A program made the position numbers and the translations under genes. Positions 45,911 to 54,481 of a DNA stretch of 64,000 nt are shown here, piece by piece (position 1 is the first letter of the stretch; each line of letters opens with the position of its first letter). The stretch covers positions 1,178,001 through 1,242,000 of the forward strand of contig NZ_CP019791.1 in NCBI RefSeq assembly GCF_002007645.1, given 5' to 3'. The notes under the pieces are model-generated. The model did no database searches and was not told the DNA's origin. It saw only the letters and a list, made by a program, of their open reading frames with translations. The DNA is from Anaerohalosphaera lusitana. GTDB lineage: Bacteria; Planctomycetota; Phycisphaerae; Sedimentisphaerales; Anaerohalosphaeraceae.

Positions 45911-46717
45911 ATGCACCAACTAACAAGACCGGATTGGCTGATCGAGGAACCTGATGAAGTTTACCATGGCAAGGCGAAAGAATTTCTCTCGAGCCATCAA
46001 CTGAATGATTTTCGCAAGTGCCCATATCTCTACTGGAAAAAGCACAGCGGGCTGATCGCTGACAAAGACAGCTCAGCATATGCGTTCGGACGGGCCGCTC
46101 ACACGCTTATCTTAGAAGGACGGCAAACATTCGAACAACGCTATGCAGTGGGTGGACCAATAAATCCAAGAACCGGCAAACCTTACGGCAGCGGCACCAA
46201 GGCGTTTGCTCAGTGGTCTGCTGACCAGGGCAAGCCGGTGGTTACTGACGACGAATTTGTAATTCTGGAGATGATGGAGCAGGCGGTTCTGACACATCCC
46301 TGTGCTCCCAAATTCATCACAAGCGGTTTTGCAGAAGGTGTATGCAGGTCGCCTTATCTTGGCATCCCTTCGCAGATCCGCATGGACTATTTGCACCCAT
46401 CTTATGGAATTGTTGATCTTAAGACCTGCGATGACTTGACATGGTTTGAATCTGATGCCAGGCGATATGGCTATCTTCACCAGATGGCTTTCTATCGAGC
46501 CGTTTTGAAAGAGACCATGGGCAGTAAAGCATCAGTGCATATCTTAGCGGTCGAGAAAAAACAGCCATTCAGGTGTGGCATCTGGAAGGTCTCTGGTGAT
46601 GCACTGGATTTTGCCCAGGCCGAAAACGAGTCAGCAATCAGGCTGCTCAAGGAATGCTGCAGCGAGCAGATCTGGCCCACGGGCTACGAGGACATTCGAA
46701 TCTACGACACAGTTTAA
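45911..46717 (+). CDS. Phage PD-(D/E)XK exonuclease-like protein (DUF3799-type)
   Basis: 268 aa from the ATG at 45911 (AAGGACAA upstream; the ATG at 45884 lacks a ribosome site). LNDFRKCPYLYWKK near the start, then IRMDYLHPSYGIVDLKT (Asp...Asp-x-Lys) and YGYLHQMAFYR are the RecB-type nuclease motifs of the phage exonuclease group used with single-strand annealing. It likely resects double-stranded ends during phage recombination, working with the ATPase and DUF669 genes next to it. A GRAAH motif (FGRAAHTLIL) is also typical. Confidence 0.85.
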   Translation: MHQLTRPDWLIEEPDEVYHGKAKEFLSSHQLNDFRKCPYLYWKKHSGLIADKDSSAYAFGRAAHTLILEGRQTFEQRYAVGGPINPRTGKPYGSGTKAFAQWSADQGKPVVTDDEFVILEMMEQAVLTHPCAPKFITSGFAEGVCRSPYLGIPSQIRMDYLHPSYGIVDLKTCDDLTWFESDARRYGYLHQMAFYRAVLKETMGSKASVHILAVEKKQPFRCGIWKVSGDALDFAQAENESAIRLLKECCSEQIWPTGYEDIRIYDTV

Positions 46718-46722
46718 CCCGG

Positions 46723-46788
46723 TTGAGCAGGACGGCGTGCCCGGCTTGATCACCCGGACCAGACTCCCCATGCCTGCTCAATCTTTTT
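46723..46788 (+). terminator. Long-loop hairpin with T-run between nuclease and ATPase genes
   Basis: TTGAGCAGG (46723-46731) is perfectly complementary to CCTGCTCAA (46773-46781), followed by TCTTTTT. The 41-base loop holds a further GC-rich dyad. It could be an intrinsic terminator or attenuator separating two early transcripts. Confidence 0.45.
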
Positions 46789-46819
46789 GAGATTAAATTT
46801 CTTTATTGGAGTAAACTAA

Positions 46820-47548
46820 ATGACCTTACTGAACAACATCATAACCGACCCTGCACCATCCGCTCCCAAGGGGATCATATACGGCCCACCTGGTGTTGGT
46901 AAGACCAGCTTTGGTGCATCGGTATCAGACTCGCTGATTATAGACTGCGAGAATGGGGCCGGATCTATCAAGTGCAGCAGAACGCCTTATCTGGCCAGCT
47001 GGGAGCAGATACTTGGATGGCTCAGGGCGATCGAACAGGAAGATCATCCTTACAAAGTCATAGCGATCGATACGATCGACTGGCTGCTGCGACGCATAGA
47101 AGAGCATGTCTCTGGATGTGCTGGCGGTAAAACTGACTCGACGCTCAATAGAAGTCACGGTGGCTATGGCAACGGCAAGCAGGTTCTAAAGAATTATGTT
47201 TACCAAATCCTGTTGCCTGTGCTCGACCGGATCGTGGCTCGCGGCATTGCCGTACTGCTTCTCGCTCATGCCAAGCGGACTGAGATTACTGATATCGACG
47301 GCATCACGGTGGAAAAGACGACGCCCGAGCTTCCGGATGGCTATTTGAACGTCATGGTCGAGTGGTCTGATTTCGTTTGCCTGGCTCGCATTGACAGTCA
47401 GGACCATCGATACCTGACCACCCGTGAAACGCCTCGTGCACTGGCAAAGAATCGTTACCACCTGCCCGAGTCACTGCCTTTTGAATGGAATGCATTCAGC
47501 GAAGGAATAACTCAGGGCCTTTCAAAAGCTTTTAACCCCAAATCTTAG
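46820..47548 (+). CDS. Phage AAA/RecA-like recombination ATPase (Sak4/AAA_24-type)
   Basis: 242 aa. Walker A GPPGVGKTS (~20-28) and Walker B VIAIDTIDWL (~77-86), with a later LLLAHAKRTEI segment, match the phage AAA_24 group related to RecA-like single-strand annealing proteins. It is a cytoplasmic DNA-dependent ATPase for recombination or repair of phage DNA, and fits between the nuclease and the DUF669 protein. TTGGAGTAAACTAA supplies the ribosome site. Confidence 0.85.
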   Translation: MTLLNNIITDPAPSAPKGIIYGPPGVGKTSFGASVSDSLIIDCENGAGSIKCSRTPYLASWEQILGWLRAIEQEDHPYKVIAIDTIDWLLRRIEEHVSGCAGGKTDSTLNRSHGGYGNGKQVLKNYVYQILLPVLDRIVARGIAVLLLAHAKRTEITDIDGITVEKTTPELPDGYLNVMVEWSDFVCLARIDSQDHRYLTTRETPRALAKNRYHLPESLPFEWNAFSEGITQGLSKAFNPKS

Positions 47549-47562
47549 GAGAATCCTAAACT

Positions 47563-48030
47563 ATGGCATATCTTAATAATTTTGATGCTAACACGGTAGA
47601 TCCGGCCCAGAGCTTTGAAGCCCTGCCAGCAGGTAAGTATATCGCGGCGATCACCGAATCCGAAATGAAGCCCACCAAAAACAACAATGGCCATTACCTG
47701 CAGCTGACCTTGGATGTCCTCGATGGCCAGTACAAGGGCAGAAAGGTATGGGCCAGGCTTAATCTCGATAATCCCAATGCCCAGGCGGTCCAGATCGCTC
47801 GTGGTGAACTTTCGGCAATATGTCGGGCGGTTGGAGTAATGCAGCCTCGTGACTCGGTTGAGCTGCACAATCTGCCTCTGTGTATCAAGGTGACCTGTAA
47901 AAAACGCGGGGACACAGGTGAAATCACAAATGAGATCAAAGGGTACGAAAAGAAGGAAGCTGCCTTTGCAGCAGCACCTTCTGTTCCCGCACCGCAGGCG
48001 ACTAATAACACCCCGCCATGGCAGCGGTGA
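47563..48030 (+). CDS. DUF669 family phage protein
   Basis: 155 aa. The start LNNFDANTVDP...FEALPAGKYIA and the NGHYLQLTLDVLDGQYKGRKVW core are characteristic of DUF669, a family encoded beside phage recombination ATPases. An OB-fold single-strand-binding role is commonly supposed but not proven here. The C-terminal ~30 residues are Ala/Pro-rich and flexible, ending in TPPWQR, like the acidic or proline tail of SSB proteins in position though not in charge. It lies 14 bases after the ATPase gene. Confidence 0.8.
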   Translation: MAYLNNFDANTVDPAQSFEALPAGKYIAAITESEMKPTKNNNGHYLQLTLDVLDGQYKGRKVWARLNLDNPNAQAVQIARGELSAICRAVGVMQPRDSVELHNLPLCIKVTCKKRGDTGEITNEIKGYEKKEAAFAAAPSVPAPQATNNTPPWQR

Positions 48031-48037
48031 GGTTTAG

Positions 48038-48424
48038 GTGGTTTTAACGCTTCCATATCCGCCAAGCATTAATCACTACTGGCGGCGCGTCGGGCAGCGA
48101 ACGCTGATCAGCCGGGAGGGCCGGACTTTCCGTAAGAAGGTCTGCGCCCTCCTTGGCCGTGGCATCGAACCGCTCGAGGGACGCCTGGCTGTTGTGCTGG
48201 ATATTTATCCGCCCGATCGCCGCCGTCGCGATATCGACAATGTACAAAAAGCTCTGCTCGATGCTGTTGAGCATGCAGGTGTTTACCGCGATGACAGCCA
48301 GGTTGATCTACTGATCACCCGGCGGCGCGACGTGGTCAAAGGCGGCAGGGCGGTCGTCCACATAACAGATATTTCAACAGCCAGGAATCTTTTGAGTAAA
48401 TTAGCTAAGGAATTGCATGCATAA
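48038..48424 (+). CDS. rusA: RusA-family Holliday junction resolvase
   Basis: 128 aa, GTG start 7 bases after the DUF669 stop. The RusA signature is complete: PYPPSINHYWR near the start and RRRDIDNVQKALLDAVE...YRDDSQV with the three catalytic acidic residues. It resolves four-way junctions formed by phage recombination and replication. The usual length is ~120-130 aa. The small membrane gene starts inside its last codons. Confidence 0.92.
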   Translation: MVLTLPYPPSINHYWRRVGQRTLISREGRTFRKKVCALLGRGIEPLEGRLAVVLDIYPPDRRRRDIDNVQKALLDAVEHAGVYRDDSQVDLLITRRRDVVKGGRAVVHITDISTARNLLSKLAKELHA

Positions 48425-48551
48425 GTTCTTTCCAACCATATTAATCTTTCTCGATATTTGCGCAGCCGCAGGGTACGTGCCGAGCGGTGACTGGAGAAAA
48501 GTCGTCTACTGGCTCGCCGCAGCTACGCTCACGACGGTGGTGACATGGTAA
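48417..48551 (+). CDS. Small phage membrane protein (44 aa)
   Basis: 44 aa. It overlaps the rusA end by 8 bases and the helicase start by 7, both in other frames, so translation of the three is chained. The sequence is largely hydrophobic in two stretches (FFPTILIFLDICAAAGYV and VYWLAAATLTTVVTW) separated by a short polar PSGDWRK turn, suggesting a membrane hairpin. No known family is claimed. Similar small hydrophobic proteins are common in phage early regions. Confidence 0.65.
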   Translation: MHKFFPTILIFLDICAAAGYVPSGDWRKVVYWLAAATLTTVVTW

Positions 48552-50287
48552 TCCAGCTTAGACCCTATCAGCAAGAAGCCATTGATGCCGTTTATCAGCA
48601 TCTGCGAGAGAGAGATGATAACCCATGCGTTGTGCTCCCGACAGGTACGGGTAAAGGGGTCGTGCTGGGGCAGATAGCTACTGATGCGGTTACCCGCTGG
48701 GGCGGTCGAGTTCTTGTCCTTGCACATGTCAAAGAACTACTCGAGCAGAATGCCGAGAAGATCCAGCTGCTGTGCGATGATCTGGATGTGGGCATCTACT
48801 CTGCAGGTATGAACCGCAGGGATACCGATCATCCTGTTATCGTGGCGGGGATTCAGAGCGTCTACAGGCGGGCATGTGAGCTCGGTGCGTTCGATCTGGT
48901 CATCGTAGATGAGGCGCATTTGATAGCTCCGGATGGGGAAGGAATGTATCGCCAGTTCTTGGGTGATGCAAAGATCATCAACCCGAACCTGCGTGTAATC
49001 GGCCTGACCGCCACACCCTACAGAATGAAAGGAGGTATGATCTGCAAGCCTGAGAATATCCTTAACCACGTTTGCTATGAAGCGGGCATCAAGGAAATGA
49101 TCGTCCAGGGGTATTTGTCAAAGCTCAAAAGCCGTAGCGGTAAGGTACGGGCGGATCTCGATGGCCTGCATGTACGTGGCGGTGAATTTATCGCCTCTGA
49201 GATGGAGTCGGCCATGGATCAGGATTCGCTTGTCAGGAATGCCTGCCGTGAAATAGTCGAGCTGACCAAGGACCGCAACAGTGTTCTGATCTTTACGACC
49301 AGCATCACCCACTGCGAGCATGTAGCGGCCGAGATCAGCAGGCTCTCAAAGCAGGAATGTGCAATGATCACAGGTGATACGCCATCTGATGAGCGGGCCG
49401 AGATTATCAATCGATTTAAAGGCAATACCGTCAAATCTGATCTGTTCGGTGGTACAAAGCCTCCGCTCAAGTACCTGGCTAACGTCAATGTTCTTACCAC
49501 GGGTTTTGATGCAGCCAACATCGATTGTGTGGTTCTGCTTCGCCCAACCGCTTCAGTGGGGCTCTTCGTGCAAATGATAGGTCGTGGCACCCGTCTGCAT
49601 CCGGGCAAAGAGGATTGCCTCGTTTTAGACTACGGTGGAAACGTCCTGCGGCATGGGCCTGTAGATGCGGTTGTTTTGCCAGAGGAACTGGCGGGCGGTG
49701 GTGAAGCTCCAGCAAGGGAGTGCCCTGAATGTAATTCGCTTATTCATGCTGCTTATACCGTCTGCCCCGAATGCGGGCACCAGTTCCCGCCTCCCGGGGC
49801 TAATGACAATCTTACCGATCGAGCGGATTCATCAGCCATTCTTTCTGGTGAAGTGGAAGATACTGACTACAAGGTCAGGGACGTTTTCTACTCGGTGCAT
49901 ATCAAGCGGGCTGCTGATGATGACCATCCTAAGACCATGCGTATCGAGTACTGCATTGGATGGCAGCTTTATGTCAGTGAGTGGGTCTGTCCCGAGCACA
50001 GCGGATGGGCCAGGCAAAAATTCGAAAAGTGGTGGTCGCAAAGATCGATCGTGCCAGCTCCGCAGACGGCACATGAAGCAGTGATGCTGGCAGAAGATGG
50101 AGCACTGGCCCGAACTAGAATGGTCACAGTACGAACGGTCTCCGGCGAAAATTATGACCGGGTCATAGGCTATGAGGTCGGCGAAAAGCCAGATTATTGT
50201 CCTGAGCCCGGATGGAATGATGATGTTGGCAGCTACGAAAACAACGAACCGGCATACGCATTTGATGATGACGATTTACCCTTCTAA
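48545..50287 (+). CDS. Phage DEAD/DEAH helicase with C-terminal zinc ribbon
   Basis: 580 aa. It begins QLRPYQQEAIDAV (Q-like motif), then LPTGTGKG (Walker A), VDEAHLI (II), TATPYRM (III), TTGFDAANIDCVV (V) and IGRGTRLHP (VI). A four-cysteine ribbon, CPECNS...VCPECGHQF, lies at ~392-415, followed by a ~160-residue extension of unknown fold. It is a superfamily 2 helicase likely used in phage replication or repair. Its start overlaps the 44-aa gene. Confidence 0.88.
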   Translation: MVIQLRPYQQEAIDAVYQHLRERDDNPCVVLPTGTGKGVVLGQIATDAVTRWGGRVLVLAHVKELLEQNAEKIQLLCDDLDVGIYSAGMNRRDTDHPVIVAGIQSVYRRACELGAFDLVIVDEAHLIAPDGEGMYRQFLGDAKIINPNLRVIGLTATPYRMKGGMICKPENILNHVCYEAGIKEMIVQGYLSKLKSRSGKVRADLDGLHVRGGEFIASEMESAMDQDSLVRNACREIVELTKDRNSVLIFTTSITHCEHVAAEISRLSKQECAMITGDTPSDERAEIINRFKGNTVKSDLFGGTKPPLKYLANVNVLTTGFDAANIDCVVLLRPTASVGLFVQMIGRGTRLHPGKEDCLVLDYGGNVLRHGPVDAVVLPEELAGGGEAPARECPECNSLIHAAYTVCPECGHQFPPPGANDNLTDRADSSAILSGEVEDTDYKVRDVFYSVHIKRAADDDHPKTMRIEYCIGWQLYVSEWVCPEHSGWARQKFEKWWSQRSIVPAPQTAHEAVMLAEDGALARTRMVTVRTVSGENYDRVIGYEVGEKPDYCPEPGWNDDVGSYENNEPAYAFDDDDLPF

Positions 50288-50300
50288 GTGAGACAACCCA

Positions 50301-52577
50301 TTGGAAAACAGAGATACAATCGTAAGAGTCTTAAAGACACTCTTTGAGTCTGGTGATGTGTTCGAGATTCGCATGCTGGATGCAGTTTTGCCCGGCTCGA
50401 GCTGGCAGCACGTTCAAAGCGGCTATTTCGATTACGAGCACATCGAGGACGTACCGAATGCACTGGCCAACTTTAAAACCTATGGCGGCGTTTACGTCAC
50501 CCTTAACCCGGTTAACCCGAATCTGCTGGGAAGGGCAAACAACCGTCTAAAGAAAGCCAAAAACCGCGAGACCACAGGCGATAAGGACATCCTGCGTCGT
50601 CGCTGGTGGCTGATCGATGTGGATCCGGTCCGACCAGCGGGCATCAGTGCTACCGAAGAAGAGAGGGGTCTGTCGTTCGATAAGGCAGCAGAGATATCCA
50701 GTGGTTTACAGTCGATGGATTTTCCAAAGCCGATGTGCGTCAATTCAGGTAATGGTACGCAGCTGCTCTATCGGGTTGATTTACCAGCTGATGATGGCGG
50801 GCTTATACAACGGTGTCTACAGCAACTTTCTGCCTGTTCGACGGACAGGGTGCAGGTTGATATGAGCGTATACAACTCTGCACGCATCTGCCGTCTGCCG
50901 GGCACATGGAACCGCAAAGGCGATCCCATCGATACCCGGCCGCATCGGGTCGCTGAGATTATAGATTTGCCTGATGAAATTGAAACGGTCCCAGCGGAGC
51001 TCTTGCACAAACTTGCAGGCAACTGTTCGAAAACATCGAATAGTTCGGCTGACGAGATCCAACCGACAATCTCGACCGTCTCACCAATCGACGATTTCAA
51101 CGAGCGAGGCGACATAACGGCTATTCTTCAAAAGCATGGCTGGACGCTCAAAAGTGAATCTGATCAGCAGTACTGGTACAGGCCCGGCAAATCCACCGGC
51201 CAGCATTCAGCTACTTATGATGGCACTGTCTTTTATGTGTGGAGCGATAATGCCCATCCATTCGAGGCCAGGCAGGGCTATAATCGGTTCGGTGTGTATA
51301 AGCTGCTCGAATATGGCGGGGACGATTCGGCGTCTATTGCCGCACTCAAAACCGACGGGTACGGGCCAGATGATGGTGATGTGGATCTGACGGGTATTCT
51401 TGGCAAGTTGTGTGATGGGACCGCAAAAGCGTCTCCACCATTGCCATATGGCATTGAAGTTCACTCACTGGCCCAATTGCGCAAGACATTCAGTGGTCTT
51501 AACAAACCAGTGGTTCATGGCCTGTTGCGCGAAGGTGAGACAATGAATGTCATTGCCGCGCCCAAGATGGGTAAAAGCTGGCTCACGATGCGACTGGCCG
51601 TTTCCATAGCGTCAGGCATAGATTGGATGGGATTCGAAGTTGAACAAGGGAAAATCCTGCACATCGACAACGAATTACATCGAAATCTGATCATCGATCG
51701 TTATGAGAAAGTATGCAAGGCAATGAATTTGCCTGCGCGGCTCTTAGATGGAAACGTGGATGTTATCTCGCTGAGAGGTGAGCTAAAGGATATTGTTTCT
51801 ATCGGGGATATTTGTCAGAGCTTGCAGTCTAACTGTTATAAGCTGGTAATTATTGACGCATTCTATCGCACACTGCCGGTTGGAACTGATGAGAACGACA
51901 ACGGTGCCATTGCAGGCATCTACAATATGATAGATCGTTACGCAGCTTTGATGAAGTGCGGTTTTGTGCTGATCCACCATTCCAGCAAGGGCAATCAGTC
52001 CGGCAAATCTGTAACCGATGTCGGTGCAGGTGCAGGCAGTCAATCGCGAGCGGCCGATACCCATCTGGTGATACGTCCACATGAAGAGCAGGATATATTC
52101 GTCATGGAAGCGGGTATTCGCAGTTGGGCACCAATTGACCCAATAGCATTGCATTGGCAGTGGCCGTTGTTTTCGCGAACAGATGAGGTAGATACATCAC
52201 AGCTGCTGGGAATGGCAAAGCCCAAAGCCAAGGACAAGCCGCCGTCACTGGAGGACTTTGTCGATCGCTGTGTCGCACCATACGATCCATGCTCCAAGAA
52301 TTCGATCGTGTACGAAGCGGGGCAGATACTTGGGCTTTCTGAACGCAAGGCAAACGATATGCTGTCTCTGGCCATGGAGAATGGCTTGTGCACTAGAATA
52401 AAGGCTGGCTCAAGAATGGTCTATGTCAAAAATCGTGCCGGGATCTCTGGTGAAAAAAGTCTGTGGGCGGCGGCCTTGCTTACACATGACCCCGGTAAAC
52501 CTCCGCAGGAAATTGCAGAAGTTACGAGTTGTTCAGTCAGGCAGGTTAACAGGGTTCGACAGGAATTAAGCCTCTAA
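50301..52577 (+). CDS. Phage primase-polymerase/RepA-type helicase
   Basis: 758 aa, TTG start 13 bases after the helicase stop. The N-terminal ~240 residues resemble an archaeo-eukaryotic primase-like domain: WWLIDVDPVRP (Asp-x-Asp), VNSGNGTQLLYR and RICRLPGTWNRKG. The middle is an AAA_25/RepA hexameric helicase with Walker A APKMGKSW (~417-424) and Walker B LVIIDAFYRT, plus IHHSSKG. A helix-turn-helix-like end (EIAEVTSCSVRQVNRVRQEL) closes it. It would prime and unwind phage DNA. The 3' end overlaps the convergent ATPase gene by 12 bases. Confidence 0.85.
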   Translation: MENRDTIVRVLKTLFESGDVFEIRMLDAVLPGSSWQHVQSGYFDYEHIEDVPNALANFKTYGGVYVTLNPVNPNLLGRANNRLKKAKNRETTGDKDILRRRWWLIDVDPVRPAGISATEEERGLSFDKAAEISSGLQSMDFPKPMCVNSGNGTQLLYRVDLPADDGGLIQRCLQQLSACSTDRVQVDMSVYNSARICRLPGTWNRKGDPIDTRPHRVAEIIDLPDEIETVPAELLHKLAGNCSKTSNSSADEIQPTISTVSPIDDFNERGDITAILQKHGWTLKSESDQQYWYRPGKSTGQHSATYDGTVFYVWSDNAHPFEARQGYNRFGVYKLLEYGGDDSASIAALKTDGYGPDDGDVDLTGILGKLCDGTAKASPPLPYGIEVHSLAQLRKTFSGLNKPVVHGLLREGETMNVIAAPKMGKSWLTMRLAVSIASGIDWMGFEVEQGKILHIDNELHRNLIIDRYEKVCKAMNLPARLLDGNVDVISLRGELKDIVSIGDICQSLQSNCYKLVIIDAFYRTLPVGTDENDNGAIAGIYNMIDRYAALMKCGFVLIHHSSKGNQSGKSVTDVGAGAGSQSRAADTHLVIRPHEEQDIFVMEAGIRSWAPIDPIALHWQWPLFSRTDEVDTSQLLGMAKPKAKDKPPSLEDFVDRCVAPYDPCSKNSIVYEAGQILGLSERKANDMLSLAMENGLCTRIKAGSRMVYVKNRAGISGEKSLWAAALLTHDPGKPPQEIAEVTSCSVRQVNRVRQELSL

Positions 52578-53882
52578 CGGCAGCTGCTGGCGATTTCCCA
52601 GATGTGGGGTAGCATAGAGGGGCCAGAAGATGAGTTTTTGCGAAGGCAATTCCTGGTACGGACCATCTTGCAATACCCAGCCTTGTGGGCAATTGGGATA
52701 AGCTTCAAGGCATAAATGCAGACTTCTAAGTCGCCCGGCGGGGCCGGATTTAACTTCGATCGGATAGATAGTGCTGTCGCGAACCGTAAGATAATCTACC
52801 TCGGCATTGGAACTCTTGGCAGTGCGTGACCAGTAAAAGAGCTTATCCGTATGCCAGGCAAGCAGCTCCTGAGCGACGAACTGTTCGGCAAGCTGACCAT
52901 TGTAAATTGATAAAAGATTCTCCTTACCAACCGCAATTGAGGGATCGATGCCACACATGTGCTGCATTAGTCCGATGTCCAGCATGGATGCTTTAAATCG
53001 CTTTCCTTGCGAGGCTCCCAAGGGCAAGCCGGATGGATTAGCCGAAGATATTCTGTTAAGCAATTTGGCCTTACAGAGCAAATCGAATGCTTTGTGGTTG
53101 GTTACCCCTGACGCATGCTCATAAAGTTGGGTGTATTTAATCTGCTGGCCAGTGCTTCGGGCAACCGAATCCAGTACTCCATCCAAACAGGCATAGTCAA
53201 CTGAAGGGCGATACTTGGCAAAATCCTCTCGATAAGATGAGATGATTTGCGAATGTATTTTGTAAGACTCCAGCTTTGATCTCGTGTCCCGGTATGCCTC
53301 TACTGCTTCAGGCATGCCGCCGATGAAGAAGTAGTCTCGTAAATGTTGGTGAATGGCCTCCACAAGGGCATCAGAATGATCTTTGGGGTGCTCCAGTAGT
53401 CTTTCGGCGATAATCTCGTTACCGATGGCCAGTATGTATTCGTAGAATGTCATCGGCGTTATGTGAAGATATTCGATTCGGCCGACCGGGACGGAAATTC
53501 CACCAAACGCGAATTCCAGCATCGAACCAGCTGCAACAACGTGCAGTTCGGGAAGTTCTTCATAGAAATATCGCAAAGCAGTGATTGCCCGAGGGTAGCC
53601 TTGAATTTCATCGATGAACAATAATGTTTTGCCGGGTGTGATGCGCCCCGCGTGCAATTCGATGACCTCCAGCATCCTGTTAGGTGTTAGGTCTCCTTCG
53701 AATGCTGCATGGAATTGAGGTTGTTTTTCAAGGTCAATTTTAACGTACTTCTCAAATTGTTTCGCCAGACAGTTTTCTACAAGCCAGGTCTTGCCCACCT
53801 GCCTGGCTCCACGGATTACAAGTGGTTTGCGGCGGTAGGAATTTATCCACGCAAGTAGTTTTTTTTCGGCGATCCGCTTCAT
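52566..53882 (-). CDS. AAA ATPase with DUF4143 domain (phage cargo)
   Basis: 438 aa. N-terminal AAA_14 ATPase: GARQVGKTW (Walker A), LLFIDEIQGYP (Walker B) and AAGSMLEFAF (sensor). The C-terminal DUF4143 part shows AEVDYL...PIEVKSG, a PD-(D/E)XK-like Asp...Glu-x-Lys. These ATPases are widespread, mobile and of unsettled function, with suggested roles in defence or stress. It is transcribed against the phage early and structural genes, as cargo genes are. Three copies of a TTTAGAAATACAAGG repeat with exactly 33-bp spacing lie just before its start. Confidence 0.85.
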   Translation of the reverse strand: MKRIAEKKLLAWINSYRRKPLVIRGARQVGKTWLVENCLAKQFEKYVKIDLEKQPQFHAAFEGDLTPNRMLEVIELHAGRITPGKTLLFIDEIQGYPRAITALRYFYEELPELHVVAAGSMLEFAFGGISVPVGRIEYLHITPMTFYEYILAIGNEIIAERLLEHPKDHSDALVEAIHQHLRDYFFIGGMPEAVEAYRDTRSKLESYKIHSQIISSYREDFAKYRPSVDYACLDGVLDSVARSTGQQIKYTQLYEHASGVTNHKAFDLLCKAKLLNRISSANPSGLPLGASQGKRFKASMLDIGLMQHMCGIDPSIAVGKENLLSIYNGQLAEQFVAQELLAWHTDKLFYWSRTAKSSNAEVDYLTVRDSTIYPIEVKSGPAGRLRSLHLCLEAYPNCPQGWVLQDGPYQELPSQKLIFWPLYATPHLGNRQQLPLEA

Positions 53883-53898
53883 TGTTTGTCTCCACTGC

Positions 53899-53977
53899 TT
53901 TAGAAATACAAGGTAAATATAGCAGGTATGATTTAGAAATACAAGGCAAAAGCTAAAGGATTGCTTTAGATATACAG
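53899..53977. repeat. Triple direct repeat with exact 33-bp period upstream of the DUF4143 ATPase gene
   Basis: TTTAGAAATACAAGG at 53899-53913 and 53932-53946 (identical), and a diverged TTTAGATATACAG at 53965-53977. Starts are 33 bases apart in both steps, about three helical turns, so bound proteins would sit on one face. The first copy begins 17 bases upstream of the ATPase start codon. Likely operator of this gene. Confidence 0.65.
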
Positions 53978-53998
53978 TTCATACTAGCATTATGATTT

Positions 53999-54235
53999 GG
54001 GACATGGCCGGGACATGGCTTGGACATCATGTCCTAAAATCAGGGACACCATGTCCCAACTTTAAAATCGTAAGTGCTTATTTTACAGGAAGTTAAGGGT
54101 TTCATGTCCCGTAGGACACGGCGCAGTATAAGGTCATGTCAGAAAACGTGTCTGATGTCCCAAGGGTTGATTTCTGTAAGTCTTGTATTTACAGTGGTTT
54201 ACAAAATTTGATTTGGGACATATGCTTGGACATGG
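53999..54235. repeat. Cluster of GGGACATG / CATGTCCC boxes
   Basis: GGGACATGG occurs at 53999 and 54010. Dyads follow: GGACAT-C-ATGTCC (54022-54034), GGGACA-CCA-TGTCCC (54043-54057) and TGTCC-CGTA-GGACA (54105-54118). Single boxes are at 54155-54162, 54215-54220 and 54228-54235. At least eight boxes in both orientations lie within 240 bases without a convincing gene. It could be an iteron-type replication origin, a partition site or a multi-operator. Confidence 0.6.
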
Positions 54236-54245
54236 TCACACTCTA

Positions 54246-54349
54246 CCCCCTACGGGGGTATATGCGGGCGTCTGAAACGCCCCGCAATAAACCCCAAAGA
54301 CGTAGGGTGATCGCAAGCCAATGGGTCCTTCCTGCCAAAATGGCAGGAA
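54246..54349. other. Three consecutive hairpins before the DNA methyltransferase gene
   Basis: CCCCC-TAC-GGGGG (54246-54258); GCGGGCGT with ACGCCCCGC, one bulge (54264-54285); and TTCCTGCCA-AAA-TGGCAGGAA (54329-54349, nine perfect pairs). None has a T-run. They may be part of a structured leader RNA or of a replication region with the box cluster to the left. Confidence 0.45.
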
Positions 54350-54410
54350 AAGGCAGCGGGAACCAGTCACGTTACTGACCACAGTTTGTTTTTTGTGCAT
54401 AACAGATTTT

Positions 54411-54443
54411 TTCGCCGAAACGCCGTTTTACCGGGTAAGAAAT
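54411..54443 (+). promoter_or_regulatory. Phage conserved element, copy B (before the DNA methyltransferase gene)
   Basis: TTCGCC, 14 variable bases, CCGGGTAAGAAAT; the start codon follows 38 bases after it. The right-hand block is identical to copy C at 59890-59902. Confidence 0.55.
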
Positions 54444-54481
54444 GGGTAGCCGATTACTTGCTACTTATCCCAGGAAACGAT

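Noticed and set aside
53899-53977. Regularly spaced repeats as a possible mini-CRISPR
   Set aside because: Only three copies, 15-base repeat with 18-base gaps, the third diverged, no cas genes; an operator array is more likely.
54136-54378. 80-codon plus-strand frame over the box cluster and hairpins
   Set aside because: It runs through repeats and hairpins, has biased Arg/Pro-rich translation and only a weak ribosome site; the non-coding reading explains the symmetry better.
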